DNA of 64,000 bases, from contig NZ_WXEY01000016.1 of NCBI RefSeq assembly GCF_009877425.1, positions 16,331 through 80,330 on the forward strand, read 5' to 3'. This document shows positions 47,764 through 60,582 of this stretch, piece after piece (the stretch's first letter is position 1; each line of letters opens with the position of its first letter). The DNA is from Heliomicrobium undosum (lineage in GTDB: Bacteria; Bacillota; Desulfitobacteriia; Heliobacteriales; Heliobacteriaceae). The notes below the pieces were generated by a model. The model was not told the DNA's origin. It was given only the letters and a program-made list of their open reading frames with translations, and made no database searches. The position numbers and the translations under genes are program-made.

Positions 47764-49335
47764 TTAACCCTTTCTTGAGATTGAAATTAATCTAATTAAT
47801 ATTTCCAGTGGCTTATCATACAACAACGTTGCGATTTCTTGGTAAATTTTTTCATCAATCTGATTAGTTACTTCAACTTTTCCATGCGCAATGCCATTTC
47901 TTATTTCTGAAAGTCTAAGCTTTCTTGTCCCAATTCTTAGTTTTTTTATATCTACACAAATTTTCTTAAAATCTTTTAAAACAGGTGAAATAAAGCAGCA
48001 AAACAGCTTAATTAAATCACTGGATTCAATTGCCTCTTGGGCATCTATGGTTCCAAAGTGTTGAATTGTTCCTAATGTCGGGTATGTATTATTTTTCATC
48101 TGTAATGCTTCATGTTCTTTTTTATACGTTTCGTTTTTTACATCAAATCTTCTTATTGAATAAAAATCTCTACATCCTTTAAACGGCATAAATACATGAT
48201 AGCTAAACTCTCTCTCTAAACTTCTTAACAATGGTAAAAGCGCTATATCAAATCCGATGCTTAAATCCAACATTTTTACCGATGATTGTATGTCTTTTTG
48301 TGTTTCATAAGAGAGAGTGTTCCATATTCGATTGACACTATTTAAAAACTTATAACTTGTAAAAGGAACATTCGATATAATTGAAAAGCAAGAGACCCTT
48401 TCAATTATATCATTAACCCTTCTATTCACATCAATCTCTTCATCTACAAAGTCAACGAATTCTTTATTCTGAATACCAAAAACTTGTCTTTTTAATTCCA
48501 ACAGACACTCTTCAAGCTTTCTCTTATCTTGTTTAAGTATAATTTTTTCGTCTTTTATGCCCTTTAATTCAAAATACAGTCTTTGAATTTTATCATCATC
48601 AAAAGAAATAAGCGATCCCTTTATTTCTTTTATAATCTCAGCAACAAATGGCTTTTCACATCGAACGCCAAAAGCAATTATCATATTTTCATAAATATCA
48701 AGTAAATCAGTCTTTACCTTTAACCTCTGCTCTTCTTTCCCCAGAGTTTTAGCGGCGAGTAAACCCAACAACGCCCATCTAAACATTATTGGATCAGTTT
48801 TTGCGTTATACGCAAACCACTGCCACCCCATTGTTTTGTAAGCTTCAGCAACAACACCTTTCATTTCCGTACCAAGATTGTAATATATCTCTATTAAATC
48901 TTCCACTAACCATATATACTGAATATCTTGTGAATGTTCAGGAATCTCTTTCAAAACTCTTAATTCACATTTTCCTATTACATAAAAGTCTATATTGTGG
49001 TGCGCACCATCATAATAACAGTCGTCAAAAAAATTATCACATCTAATTAGCTCAGCAACCTGTTCGTCCCACCACCCCTTTTTTTCGTCCCTACAAAATT
49101 GAAGGTAAAAAGCTGAAAATCTAAAGTATGGAGAACCGTAAGAATGACTAGAACCAATAGAAATGTCACTTCTTGCAAAACCTATCAACTCATTTAAAGG
49201 TGCTTTTGTAGCGAGCCACTTAAAATAATTTAACATTTCACTGCATTTTTCAAAAGGATTTACAAGTTCGTGTGTTGATTCTTCTTTTAAATTAGAATCT
49301 AACGTTTTAAATATAACTTTGTCAGCAAAAGCCAT
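47764..49335 (-). CDS. putative HEPN-domain protein of unknown type, AT-rich island
   Basis: This 523-residue soluble protein matches no family I recognise as a whole. Near the C-terminus (about residues 478-484) LRLSEIRNGIAHGKVEV has R-N-x3-H, the catalytic motif of HEPN ribonucleases, within a helical context (KLFCCFISPVLKDFKKICVD upstream). The middle is helical and Lys/Glu-rich. Base composition is far lower in GC than all neighbours, so it was acquired from another source. It is inserted between an argG remnant and array B8. By its location among CRISPR arrays and its motif, it is a candidate RNA-targeting defence protein. The N-terminal 400 residues could be a sensor. The ATG start is weak for ribosome site. 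Confidence 0.55.
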   Translation of the reverse strand: MAFADKVIFKTLDSNLKEESTHELVNPFEKCSEMLNYFKWLATKAPLNELIGFARSDISIGSSHSYGSPYFRFSAFYLQFCRDEKKGWWDEQVAELIRCDNFFDDCYYDGAHHNIDFYVIGKCELRVLKEIPEHSQDIQYIWLVEDLIEIYYNLGTEMKGVVAEAYKTMGWQWFAYNAKTDPIMFRWALLGLLAAKTLGKEEQRLKVKTDLLDIYENMIIAFGVRCEKPFVAEIIKEIKGSLISFDDDKIQRLYFELKGIKDEKIILKQDKRKLEECLLELKRQVFGIQNKEFVDFVDEEIDVNRRVNDIIERVSCFSIISNVPFTSYKFLNSVNRIWNTLSYETQKDIQSSVKMLDLSIGFDIALLPLLRSLEREFSYHVFMPFKGCRDFYSIRRFDVKNETYKKEHEALQMKNNTYPTLGTIQHFGTIDAQEAIESSDLIKLFCCFISPVLKDFKKICVDIKKLRIGTRKLRLSEIRNGIAHGKVEVTNQIDEKIYQEIATLLYDKPLEILIRLISISRKG

Positions 49336-49437
49336 TAAATCAACACCTGCACAAAAATTTTAATTACTAAAGATCTGGGTAAGGAATTATATTTTCTGAA
49401 ATCGGAGAAAGATCACCATGCAGACATCAATATTAAA

Positions 49438-50595
49438 AATTCAATTCCCACACGAAAATTTTCGTCTTCTAAGACTCAGCCACGTCCTTGTCCATTACTG
49501 CTACACCAGGTTTAAATTCCCCACGGGAATTATGATCCTCTAGGACTGATTGTACTTCGTGCAGAAAGGGGGAATTATAAACCGTTTCAATTCCTACGGG
49601 AATTATCCTCTTCTGAGACGGTTCGTGATGGCGGCAACATCTCAGGATTTTCCATGGGATTCAATTTCCCTACGGAATTATTCCCTTCTGCAACATAGGT
49701 AGAAACAGGTATTTAAAGTATCGTAACGCAAGGTTTCAATTCCCTGCGGGAATTATCGTCTTCTGATACGTTTCAGACGAAGGCGGACCCGAAGGTGATC
49801 GAACTATTGTTTCAATTCCCTACGGGAATTATCGTCTTCTGATACCAACATCAAAGCCGTCGAACAGATAACCGGCGTCAAGGGTATTTCAATTCCCTAC
49901 GGGAATTATCGTCTTCTGATACCAGAACAATGGAAAATTTTCCAGACCATCATGGGCAGATTTCAATTCCCTACGGGAATAATCGTCTTCTGATACGAAT
50001 GACCGCAAAATTTCATGGGATGGTGAAGAAACACAATTATTTCAATTCCCTACGGGAATTATCGTCTTCTGATACCAAGGCGGATCAGACGGTGGCCATC
50101 GTGAACTCCTTATTTCAATTCCCTACGGGAATTATCGTCTTCTGATAACATCCTGCTGGCAACCTACGGAAACTGGTAACTCATTTCAATTCCCTACGGG
50201 AATTATCGTCTTCTGATACGATAAGTCGCGCGAGCAGGTCCACTCTCCACTGCGTTTATTTCAATTCCCTACGGGAATTATCGTCTTCTGATACACTGAC
50301 CCGCCCCGTCTCTGCGCAGGGTTATTTCAACCATTTCAATTCCCTACGGGAATTATCGTCTTCTGATACGCGATGACCGAGAACAATCGTAAATGGTGGG
50401 CAGAATAATTTCAATTCCCTACGGGAATTATCGTCTTCTGATACAGCTACCGGCGGGAGATCGCCAAGCGGCGAATGGCGGCGAATTTCAATTCCCTACG
50501 GGAATTATCGTCTTCTGATACATTTTGGCGGCCAACGTAATCACAGCGGCTACTACACATTTCAATTCCCTACGGGAATTATCGTCTTCTGATAC
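49438..50595 (-). CRISPR. CRISPR array B8
   Basis: Sixteen repeats start at 49438, 49510, 49584, 49659, 49733, 49809, 49886, 49960, 50039, 50112, 50183, 50258, 50333, 50408, 50485 and 50559. The left four are badly decayed and the rest read ATTTCAATTCCCTACGGGAA then TTATCGTCTTCTGATAC. Leader B is on the right, and the intact argG terminator lies beyond it. This is the array located at the original argG position. Confidence 0.97.
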
Positions 50596-51005
50596 CGCGC
50601 GCTAATCTAGCCCTTATCCCACGGGTCTTCCCGACCTCTTCCGCGAGCGAGTCCAATTCTAGCCCACAATTCATTGTCTTTTCACCGCCTTAACCCCCGC
50701 AAACCCCTGATTTCATTGGATCGAGCGACACCAGGGTTTTCTACCGACCATCGTCGCTCGCGAGAAGATCTACGACCAACCTCTAATAGAAAGACCTCGC
50801 TAGTATCATTCCCGCTGAACATGCTTCCCTATCGATTTGACCGATTCACTCAAAATTGCAGCCATCATCTATAATCATCCCAGGCCATCGCAGTGATATG
50901 CAAACTACGAAAAGTAACCCTGACCAAGCTATTAATCCCTTCTACAGAATCTTCCACAATTCCTGCTTTCGCCTACGCAAAGCCGTATTGCCTAAGCCAT
51001 CGAAA
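50596..51005 (-). promoter_or_regulatory. leader B8
   Basis: B leader beside the intact arginine operon: CCGCGAGCGAG (50641), TCGAGCGACACC (50721) and TCGTCGCTCGCGAG (50751) are the three related motifs. No gene is seen. Confidence 0.75.
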
Positions 51006-51048
51006 GAAAAACAGGCTAGGGAGCATTTGTCCCATAGCCTGTTTTTTT
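51006..51048 (-). terminator. terminator of the arginine operon
   Basis: On the minus strand AAACAGGCTATGGG pairs with CTCCCTAGCCTGTTTTT, with T tracts on both sides so it could work in both directions. It lies 38 bases after the argG stop and separates it from leader B8. Confidence 0.88.
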
Positions 51049-51085
51049 GAAAAACATTCGGATTTAGGAGCGCAAGCCTTCCAGC

Positions 51086-52297
51086 CTACCCCCGCAGCCC
51101 CGCCTTCTGCTCCATGATCGCCCGCACCTTCAGCGGTAGGCCGAAGAGGTTGATGAAGCCTTCGGCGTCTTTCTGGTTGTAGACTTCGTCGCGGCCGAAG
51201 GTGGAGAATTCCTCGTTGTAGAGGGAGTAGGGCGACTTGGCGCCGGCGGGGGTGGCGCTACCCTTGTAGAGCTTCATGCGCACGGTGCCGGTGACGGTTT
51301 CCTGGGTCACGTTGACGAAGGCGTCGAGGGCTTCTCTGAGGGGGTGGTACCAGACGCCGTCATAGACGAGTTCGGCGTAGCGGAGGGCGACCTGCTCCTT
51401 GTAGTGCATGGTGGCCCGGTCGAGGCAGAGGTACTCCAGTTCGCGGTGGGCGGCGTAGAGGACGGTGCCGGCCGGGGTTTCATAGACGCCGCGGGACTTC
51501 ATGCCGACGAGGCGGTTCTCCACCATGTCGCAGATGCCCACGCCATGGGCGGCGGCGATGGCGTTCAGTTTTTCGATCATCTCGACGGGGCCGAGGGCCT
51601 CGCCGTTCAGTTTGACAGGGATGCCCTTTTCAAACTCCAGTTCCACGTACTCCGGCTTGTCCGGCGCTTGTTCGGGCGCGGTGCAGATCATAAACAGGTC
51701 GTTCTGGGGTTCGTTCCAGGGATCTTCCAGGTCGGCCCCTTCGTGGCTCAGGTGCCAGAGGTTGCGGTCCATCGAGTAGGGGCGGTCTTTTTTGACGGGC
51801 ACGGGGATGTTGCGGGCGTTGGCGTAGTCGATGGCGTCTTCGCGGGAGCGGATGTCCCATTCGCGCCAGGGGGCGACGATCTTGAGGTCGGGGGCCAGGG
51901 CTTTGACGGTCAGTTCAAAGCGGACCTGGTCGTTGCCTTTGCCGGTGGCGCCGTGGGCGATGGCTTCGGCCCCTTCGGCGCGGGCGATCTCGACGAGTCG
52001 CTTGGCGATGAGGGGACGGGCGAAGGAGGTGCCCAGGAGGTATTTGCCTTCATAGACGGCGCCGGCTTTCAAAGTCGGCCAGATGAAGCCGGTGACAAAC
52101 TCTTCCTTCACGTCTTCGATGTAAAGCTTGGTGGCACCCGTTTTGATCGCCTTTTCGTTGAGGGGGGCCAGTTCTTCCCCCTGGCCCAGGTCAGCGGCCA
52201 TGGCGATGACTTCGTAGCCGTAGTTCTCTTTCAGCCAGGGGATGATGATCGATGTATCAAGGCCGCCCGAGTAGGCCAGGACGATTTTCTTGGACAT
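51086..52297 (-). CDS. argG: argininosuccinate synthase
   Basis: This 403-residue protein carries [20 protein letters not shown] (the PP-loop ATP pyrophosphatase motif at residues 4-20), [13 protein letters not shown] and [14 protein letters not shown]. It joins citrulline and aspartate using ATP to make argininosuccinate. It is the last gene of the operon, 133 bases after argF. The ATG at 52297, eight bases after GAGGAG, is preferred over a longer in-frame start at 52315. It is the only intact copy; three damaged ones lie in the CRISPR region to the left. Confidence 0.96.
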   Translation of the reverse strand: MSKKIVLAYSGGLDTSIIIPWLKENYGYEVIAMAADLGQGEELAPLNEKAIKTGATKLYIEDVKEEFVTGFIWPTLKAGAVYEGKYLLGTSFARPLIAKRLVEIARAEGAEAIAHGATGKGNDQVRFELTVKALAPDLKIVAPWREWDIRSREDAIDYANARNIPVPVKKDRPYSMDRNLWHLSHEGADLEDPWNEPQNDLFMICTAPEQAPDKPEYVELEFEKGIPVKLNGEALGPVEMIEKLNAIAAAHGVGICDMVENRLVGMKSRGVYETPAGTVLYAAHRELEYLCLDRATMHYKEQVALRYAELVYDGVWYHPLREALDAFVNVTQETVTGTVRMKLYKGSATPAGAKSPYSLYNEEFSTFGRDEVYNQKDAEGFINLFGLPLKVRAIMEQKAGLRG

Positions 52298-52430
52298 GGT
52301 ACGATCTCCTCTCACGGTATCAGCGTCCGTTTTATTCGGTGTTCTCGTCTCATTGGTCTTGCGCTTTACGGGTCTTTATGGATTTCTTTATGGGTTGCTT
52401 TTCAGGACGCAGACACGCAATCCTTCTCCC

Positions 52431-53387
<957 letters not shown>

Positions 53388-53613
53388 GGTGCTTTTCCTT
53401 CTTTCTTGCGAGGTTCCGGAACGCTGCCGGGGCTTATCGGGGATAGGGCTTTTCGGGGATGGGGGCTTTTTTGGGGACGGGCTTTACAAGGATTGCGTCA
53501 TGTCATACGCGATGGGCCTTAGGGGGATTGGGTCATCTCACACGCGATGGGGCTTAGGGGAATCGCTTCATGTCACACGCATCGCTTTTGGTTTTTGGCA
53601 GCGGCGTCTTTCC
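53388..53613 (-). repeat. short tandem repeats between argF and carB
   Basis: From about 53490 a 35-base unit recurs two and a half times (GTCATGTCATACGCGATGGG, GTCATCTCACACGCGATGGG and TTCATGTCACACGCATCGC versions at 53490, 53525 and 53560). A shorter G-rich unit, TCGGGGATAGGG-like, is repeated before it (53430-53480). No gene is seen. It may hold an internal control point. Confidence 0.7.
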
Positions 53614-56600
53614 TTACACCGCCCGCAGGGCATCCACCCGCGCGCTCCACTCGGCCGAGTTGGCCTCCTGGAAAGTGCCCATGGAGAGGAAGTTCGGCGG
53701 GTCGCCTTCGCGGATCATGCGGATCGTTTCCAACAGCGCCCAGGCGGTGTCCAGCGAGGTGAGGCAGGGGACGCGGTATTCCGAGGCGGCGCGGCGGATG
53801 CGGAAGCCGGTCCGGCCGGCCACTTTGCCTTTGGTGGGGGTGTTGATGATCAACTGGACGGCGCCGTCTTTGATCTGGTCGAGGACGGTCTGCACCGCGT
53901 AGGCGCTGGCGTCGATGGCGGTGACGGCCAGGCCGCTCTCGCGCAGGGCTTCGGCCGTCCCTTTCGTGGCGGCGACGCGGAAGCCCAGGTCGGCGAATTC
54001 GCGGATGAGGCCGGCGACCTCCTCTTTGTCCCGCTCGGCCACGGAGACGATCAGGTTGCCGCCGGTGGGGATCTTCATGCCGGCCGCCGTCATGGCCTTG
54101 TAGAGGGCCGAGGGCAGTTCAAAGTCGACGCCCATGACCTCGCCTGTTGATTTCATCTCCGGCCCTAAGGAGATGTCCACGTCGGTCAGCTTTTCAAAGG
54201 AGAAGACGGGCGCTTTGACGATGGTGTAGGCCGTTTCGGGCCAGAGGCCGCCGCCGTAGCCCATCTGGGCCAGGGTTTTGCCGAGCATGACCTCGACGGC
54301 CACCTTGATCATGGGGACGCCGGTCACTTTGGAGAGGATCGGCACGGTCCGGGAGGCCCGGGGGTTGACTTCCAGGACGTAGACCTTGCCCTGAATGTCG
54401 ACGACATACTGGATGTTCAAGAGGCCGACGACGCCGAGGGCTTTGGCGATGCGCAGGGTGTAGTCGACGATGGTGTCCCGCTCTTCCCTTTTCAAGGACT
54501 GGGGCGGGTAGACGGCCATGGAGTCGCCCGAGTGGACGCCGGCCCGTTCGATGTGTTCAAAGATGCCGGGGATCAATGTGTCTGTGCCATCGCTGATGGC
54601 GTCGACCTCCACCTCGCGGCCCCGGATGTATTTGTCGACCAGGATGGGGTGTTTCGGGCTGATGCGGACGGCCGTTTCCATGTAGGATTCCAGGTCTTTG
54701 ACGTTTTCCACCACTTCCATGGCCCGGCCGCCGATGACGTAGCTGGGGCGGACGAGGACCGGAAAGCCCAGTTCTTCGGCGATGGCCTTCGCCTCGTCGG
54801 CGCTGGTGGCGGAACGGCCTTCCGACTGGGGAATGCCGAGGCGCTTTAAGAGGGCCTCGAATTTTTTGCGGTCTTCGGCGGCGTCGATGCCCTCCAAGGA
54901 GGTGCCCAGGATGGGAACGCCGTGCTCTTGCAGGCCCGCCGCCAGGTTGATGGCTGTCTGGCCGCCGAACTGGACGACGACGCCGCGCGGTTTTTCCTTG
55001 TCAACGATGTTGAGGACATCCTCCAAGGCCAGGGGCTCGAAGAAGAGCTTGTCGGCCGTGTCAAAGTCGGTGGAGACGGTTTCAGGGTTGTTGTTGATGA
55101 TGATCGATTCGACGCCGGCGCTGTGGAGCGCCCAGGCGGCGTGGACGGAGCAGTAGTCAAACTCGATGCCCTGGCCGATGCGGATGGGGCCGGAGCCGAG
55201 GACGATCACCTTCTCCCCTGTCGTCTCGCGGACCTCGTCCTCTTCCTCGTAGGTCGAGTAGTAGTAGGGCGTCAAGGCCTCAAACTCGGCGGCGCAGGTG
55301 TCGACCATCTTGTAGGTGGGCAGGATGCCGGCGGTTTTGCGGGCTTCCCGGACGGTCTGGGTGGAGATGTTGGCGATTTTGGCGATCTGGTAGTCGGAAA
55401 AGCCGAGGGTCTTCGCCTCCCGCAGGGTCTCGTCGGCGACGGGCCACTGGGCGAGGCGCGCTTCGAAGTCGACGAGGCTCTTGATCTTCACCAGGAACCA
55501 GGGGTCGATCTTGGAGACCTGGTGGATCTCCCTTACCGACCAGTCGCGGCGAAAGGCCTGGGCGACGGCGAAGAGGCGCTCATCGTCGGCGCGCTTCAGT
55601 TTGTTTTCCAGGTCGATGTCGGTCCACTCGCCGGCGCCGGGGTAGCGGAGGCCGTAGACGCCCGTTTCGAGGGAGCGGACGGCTTTTTGCAATGCGCCTT
55701 CGAAGGTGCGGTCGATGGCCATGACCTCGCCGGTGGCCTTCATCTGGGTCGTCAGGCTGCGGTCGGCGGTGACGAACTTGTCAAAGGGCCAGCGGGGGAT
55801 CTTGACGACGCAGTAGTCGAGGGTCGGCTCAAAACAGGCCGTCGTCTTGCCGGTGACGGGGTTTTTGATCTCGTCCAGCGTGAGGCCGATGGCGATCTTG
55901 GCGGCCATTTTGGCGATGGGGTAGCCGGTGGCCTTGGAGGCCAGCGCCGACGAGCGGCTCACCCGGGGGTTGACTTCGATGACGATATAGTTGTCGCTCT
56001 CGGGATGGAGGGCGTACTGGACGTTGCAGCCCCCTTCCACCTTGAGGGCGCGGATGATCTTCAAGGATGCCGAGCGCAGCATCTGGTATTCCTTGTCGGT
56101 GAGGGTCTGCGAGGGGGCGACGACGATGGAGTCGCCCGTGTGGATGCCGACAGGGTCGAGGTTTTCCATGTTGCAGATGGTGATGCAGTTGTCGTTGCTG
56201 TCGCGCATCACCTCGTACTCGATCTCTTTCCAGCCGGCGACGCTCTGTTCGAGGAGCACCTGGCCGATCATGGATTTTTTCAGGCCCATATCGCAGATGG
56301 TGAGCAGTTCCGCCTCGGTGTGGGCGATGCCGCCGCCGGTGCCGCCGAGGGTGTAGGCGGGCCGGATGATTAAGGGGAGGCCGGCCTGGCGGGCGAAGGC
56401 CACGGCCTGGTCGAGGTTGGAGACGATCTCGGAAAGGGGGATCGGTTCGCCGATCTCCTGCATCGTCTTTTTGAACAGTTCCCGGTCCTCGGCTTTTTTG
56501 ATGGCCTGTAAGGATGTGCCGAGGAGGCGGACGTTGTACTTGTCCAGGACGCCGGCCTGGGCCAATGCGACGGCCAGGTTGAGGCCGGTTTGGCCGCCCA

Positions 56601-56868
56601 ACGTGGGCAGCAGGCCGTCGGGCTGTTCCTGTGCGATGATCTTGGTCAGGGAGGGCACGTCAAGCGGTTCGATATAGACATGATCGGCGATGTTGGCGTC
56701 GGTCATGATCGTGGCCGGGTTGGAGTTGACCAGGACGACTTCGAGGCCCTCTTCTTTCAGGGCTTTGCAGGCCTGGGTGCCCGCATAGTCGAATTCCGCC
56801 GCCTGGCCGATGATGATGGGCCCCGAACCGATGACGAGGACTTTTTTTAACTGCTGGTCTTTCGGCAA
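53614..56868 (-). CDS. carB: carbamoyl-phosphate synthase large subunit
   Basis: This protein of about 1084 residues has the duplicated synthetase architecture. Two ATP-grasp halves begin [20 protein letters not shown] and [20 protein letters not shown]. Also seen are [13 protein letters not shown] and [20 protein letters not shown], then the allosteric MGS-like domain (about 940-1070, [18 protein letters not shown]). It makes carbamoyl phosphate from bicarbonate, ATP and ammonia from CarA. The start is the TTG at 56868, nine bases after AAGGAGG; a longer upstream reading is an Arg-rich run through repeats and is not native. Confidence 0.96.
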   Translation of the reverse strand: MPKDQQLKKVLVIGSGPIIIGQAAEFDYAGTQACKALKEEGLEVVLVNSNPATIMTDANIADHVYIEPLDVPSLTKIIAQEQPDGLLPTLGGQTGLNLAVALAQAGVLDKYNVRLLGTSLQAIKKAEDRELFKKTMQEIGEPIPLSEIVSNLDQAVAFARQAGLPLIIRPAYTLGGTGGGIAHTEAELLTICDMGLKKSMIGQVLLEQSVAGWKEIEYEVMRDSNDNCITICNMENLDPVGIHTGDSIVVAPSQTLTDKEYQMLRSASLKIIRALKVEGGCNVQYALHPESDNYIVIEVNPRVSRSSALASKATGYPIAKMAAKIAIGLTLDEIKNPVTGKTTACFEPTLDYCVVKIPRWPFDKFVTADRSLTTQMKATGEVMAIDRTFEGALQKAVRSLETGVYGLRYPGAGEWTDIDLENKLKRADDERLFAVAQAFRRDWSVREIHQVSKIDPWFLVKIKSLVDFEARLAQWPVADETLREAKTLGFSDYQIAKIANISTQTVREARKTAGILPTYKMVDTCAAEFEALTPYYYSTYEEEDEVRETTGEKVIVLGSGPIRIGQGIEFDYCSVHAAWALHSAGVESIIINNNPETVSTDFDTADKLFFEPLALEDVLNIVDKEKPRGVVVQFGGQTAINLAAGLQEHGVPILGTSLEGIDAAEDRKKFEALLKRLGIPQSEGRSATSADEAKAIAEELGFPVLVRPSYVIGGRAMEVVENVKDLESYMETAVRISPKHPILVDKYIRGREVEVDAISDGTDTLIPGIFEHIERAGVHSGDSMAVYPPQSLKREERDTIVDYTLRIAKALGVVGLLNIQYVVDIQGKVYVLEVNPRASRTVPILSKVTGVPMIKVAVEVMLGKTLAQMGYGGGLWPETAYTIVKAPVFSFEKLTDVDISLGPEMKSTGEVMGVDFELPSALYKAMTAAGMKIPTGGNLIVSVAERDKEEVAGLIREFADLGFRVAATKGTAEALRESGLAVTAIDASAYAVQTVLDQIKDGAVQLIINTPTKGKVAGRTGFRIRRAASEYRVPCLTSLDTAWALLETIRMIREGDPPNFLSMGTFQEANSAEWSARVDALRAV

Positions 56869-56959
56869 AGGGGTGTTCCTCCTTAGGTTGGGGGCTAGGG
56901 TTGGGCCGGCGGTTGGGCGTCGCCGGCGGGTGTGCGTTCCGATGTGGCGCGGGGCGGTC

Positions 56960-57040
56960 GTTTTAGGCGCGCTGCGGTTGCACGGCGGTTTTGCGGCGGT
57001 TGTGCGGCGGTTGCGCAACGGTTGCGCGCCGCTTTTCGCT
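56960..57040 (-). repeat. GGCGGTTGTGC-type short repeats upstream of carB
   Basis: Between about 56975 and 57025 the units GCGGTTGCAC, GGCGGTTTTGC, GGCGGTTGTGC, GGCGGTTGCGC and AACGGTTGCGC follow one another. It lies in the 172-base carA-carB gap. Confidence 0.65.
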
Positions 57041-58360
57041 TTAGGCCGACACCTTTTCCACGCGCCGCCGCATGTTGGCGATAAACTCGTCAAAGAGAAA
57101 GGCCGAGTCGAGGGGGCCGGGGGCGGCTTCCGGGTGGTACTGGACCGAGTAGACGGGCAGTCTTTCGTGGCGCAGTCCTTCGACGGTATTGTCGTTGCCG
57201 TTGCGGTGGCTGACGGCGAAGCCGGCCGGGAGGGTTTTTTCGTCGATGGCGTAGCCGTGGTTTTGCGAGGTGATGAAGACGCGGCCGGTGCGCAGGTCCT
57301 TGACAGGGTGGTTGGCGCCCCGGTGGCCGAATTTGAGCTTGTAGGTGTCGGCCCCGGCGGCCAGAGCGAGGAGCTGGTGGCCGAGGCAGATGCCGAAGAT
57401 GGGCAGCGGTTGGGCGGTCGTTCCCGGACGCAGGAAGTGGCCGATCGTCTCGATGGCCGGGGCGACGTCTTTCGGGTCGCCGGGGCCGTTACTGAGGAAG
57501 AGGCCGTCAGGGTTGGCGGCGCGGATCTCTTCTGCTGGTGTGTGGGCTGGGAAGACCATCAGGTGGCAGTCGAGGGCTTTGAGCATGCGCAGGATGTTTT
57601 CCTTGATGCCGAAGTCGAGGACGGCCACGCGGCAGCCGTCGCCGGGGATGACGTAGGCCTGGGGCGTGGTGACGGAGTTGACCAGATGGGGGCCGGCCAC
57701 GGGCAGGTTGCGGACGGCGGTGAGGTATTCGATCCAGCAGGTGTAGCTCTCTTCGTCCATCTCAGCGAAGACGGCTTCCAGGGAGGTGCGGGCGCCGGCG
57801 CGCAGGGCGGCGAGGGCTTCACCCTCCCAGGGAGCGGCATCGGCGCTGTTAATGCCGTAGCGGCCGTTAGCGTTGTTAAAGCCTTTCAAGCTGGCAGAAC
57901 CGTTCGCGCCGTTCAGGGCTTGCCCGTTGCCAACGCCGTTCGCTCCATTGATGATGGCCCCGCGCAGCGTGCCGTGCTCGCGGATGCGCCGGGTCAGGGA
58001 GCGTGTATCGATGCCGGCCAAGCCGGGGATGCGATGCTGGGCCAGGTAGTGATCGAGCGTTTTTTCGGAGCGGTAGTTGGAGGGGCGGGCGCAGGCCTCG
58101 CGGACGATGTAGCCGCGCACCTGGGGCTTCGCCGATTCGGCGTCGCCGGAGTTGACGCCGTAGTTGCCGATGAGGGGGTAGGTCATGGTGACGATCTGGC
58201 CGGCGTAGGAGGGGTCGGTGAGGACCTCCTGGTAGCCGGTCATGCCGGTGTTGAAAACCACCTCGCCGGTGCTGCTCCCCCGGTAGCCGAAGGGGATCCC
58301 TTTGAAGAGGGTCCCGTCTTCCAGCAGGAGGTAGGCGGCGGCCGGTTTTACTGCTGTCAT
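57041..58360 (-). CDS. carA: carbamoyl-phosphate synthase small subunit, with a low-complexity insert
   Basis: This 439-residue glutaminase subunit has the class I amidotransferase triad: [15 protein letters not shown] (catalytic Cys) and [12 protein letters not shown] (His, Glu). The N-terminal domain has [20 protein letters not shown]. It is about 60-70 residues longer than the usual 360-385. After the [15 protein letters not shown] segment there is an Asn/Gly-rich stretch ([18 protein letters not shown], then [17 protein letters not shown]) that looks like an insert. It supplies ammonia to CarB. Its ATG overlaps the argD stop (ATGA). Confidence 0.94.
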   Translation of the reverse strand: MTAVKPAAAYLLLEDGTLFKGIPFGYRGSSTGEVVFNTGMTGYQEVLTDPSYAGQIVTMTYPLIGNYGVNSGDAESAKPQVRGYIVREACARPSNYRSEKTLDHYLAQHRIPGLAGIDTRSLTRRIREHGTLRGAIINGANGVGNGQALNGANGSASLKGFNNANGRYGINSADAAPWEGEALAALRAGARTSLEAVFAEMDEESYTCWIEYLTAVRNLPVAGPHLVNSVTTPQAYVIPGDGCRVAVLDFGIKENILRMLKALDCHLMVFPAHTPAEEIRAANPDGLFLSNGPGDPKDVAPAIETIGHFLRPGTTAQPLPIFGICLGHQLLALAAGADTYKLKFGHRGANHPVKDLRTGRVFITSQNHGYAIDEKTLPAGFAVSHRNGNDNTVEGLRHERLPVYSVQYHPEAAPGPLDSAFLFDEFIANMRRRVEKVSA

Positions 58361-59637
58361 TGCGGTTGACCTCCTGTGGCGGCGGGGTTGGCGTCAGGGG
58401 CATTGGCGGCGTCGGCCGCGGTGACACTGGCGAGAACTTCCTCCAGCACGGCCACGGCCTCATCGACATCGGCCTTGTCGATGGTCAGCGGCGGCAGGAA
58501 GCGCAGCACGTTGACGGCGGTGCAGTTGATGATTAGGCCCTTTTCCAGGCAGGCGGCGACGATGTCGGCGCCGGGGCGGTCGAGTTCGCAGGCGGCCATC
58601 AGGCCGAGGCCGCGCACCTCCGTGATAAAGGGGTATTTCTCCTGGAAGCGGCGCAGGTGGCCCATGAAGTAGGCGCTGACCTCGCGGCAGTTGTCCATCA
58701 GGCCGTCGTTGAGGAGGACGTCCATGACGGCGACGCCGGCGGCGGCGACGAGGGGGTTGCCGCCGAAGGTGGAGGCGTGATCGCCCGGCTGGAAGGCGTT
58801 GGCCACTTCATCGGTGGCGAGGAGCGCGCCCATGGGGGCGCCGCCGGCGAGGGCTTTGGCCAAAGTCATGATGTGGGGCGTTACGCCGTAGTGTTCGTGG
58901 GCAAAGAGTTTGCCGGTCCGGCCGAGGCCGCACTGGACCTCGTCAAAGATGATGAGCAGGTTGTTGGCTTCGGCCAGCTTGGCGAGGCCCTGCCAGAAGG
59001 AGGGTTCGGCCAGGTTGACGCCGCCTTCGCCCTGAACGGGCTCGACGAGGATGGCGCAGGTGTTCGGGGTAATCGCTTTTTCCAGGGCCTTCAGGTCGCC
59101 GAAGGGGACGTAGCGGAAGCCCTGGGGCAGCGGCTCGTAGTCTTTTTGGTATTTCGGCTGCGCCGTGGCGGTGACGGTGGCCAGGGTGCGACCGTGGAAG
59201 GATTTTTCCATGGTGATGATTTCATATTTGTCGGGGCCCCAGGTCTTTTTGGCGTATTTGCGGGCCAGTTTGATGGCCCCTTCGTTGGCTTCAGCGCCGG
59301 AGTTGCAGAAAAAGACCTTGTCGGCGAAGGAGTTTTCGACGAGCGCCTGGGCGAGCTTGACCTGCGGCTCGATCCAGTAGAGGTTGGACACGTGCAACAG
59401 CGTTGCCGCCTGTTGTTGGAGCGCGTCAACGACCTTCGGGTGGCAGTGGCCGAGCGAGTTGACAGCCAAGCCGGCCAGGAAGTCCAGGTACTCCCTGCCG
59501 TCAGCGTCCCACACGCGGGCGCCCTGCCCTTTGAGCAGCGAGATGGGCAGCCTGCCGTAGGTGTTCATCACATATTTTTTTCCCAGTTCGACGATCTGGG
59601 CGTTGTTCATCGTCCCGGTCACCGCCGTTCCCCCCAT
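58357..59637 (-). CDS. argD: acetylornithine aminotransferase
   Basis: This 426-residue class III PLP aminotransferase has FFCNSGAEANEGAIKLARKY, LIIFDEVQCGLGRTGKLFAH (Asp that holds PLP) and MTLAKALAGGAPMGALLA (the Schiff-base Lys). It makes acetylornithine from acetylglutamate semialdehyde. The N-terminus is uncertain: the first ten codons may not be used, with GTG or ATG at the VTGTMNN stretch behind GGGGGG a better spaced start. It is translationally coupled to carA. Confidence 0.94.
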   Translation of the reverse strand: MGGTAVTGTMNNAQIVELGKKYVMNTYGRLPISLLKGQGARVWDADGREYLDFLAGLAVNSLGHCHPKVVDALQQQAATLLHVSNLYWIEPQVKLAQALVENSFADKVFFCNSGAEANEGAIKLARKYAKKTWGPDKYEIITMEKSFHGRTLATVTATAQPKYQKDYEPLPQGFRYVPFGDLKALEKAITPNTCAILVEPVQGEGGVNLAEPSFWQGLAKLAEANNLLIIFDEVQCGLGRTGKLFAHEHYGVTPHIMTLAKALAGGAPMGALLATDEVANAFQPGDHASTFGGNPLVAAAGVAVMDVLLNDGLMDNCREVSAYFMGHLRRFQEKYPFITEVRGLGLMAACELDRPGADIVAACLEKGLIINCTAVNVLRFLPPLTIDKADVDEAVAVLEEVLASVTAADAANAPDANPAATGGQPQ

Positions 59638-59647
59638 TTCTTTTTTC

Positions 59648-60535
<888 letters not shown>

Positions 60536-60582
60536 TGGTGTCTCTCCCTTTTTGCTATCGAAATCGACGACGCTTTTTTGCA

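Noticed and set aside
56869..57093. N-terminal extension of CarB by 75 residues
   Set aside because: The extension is an Arg/Pro-rich run over short DNA repeats. The TTG at 56868 has a good ribosome site and fits family length.
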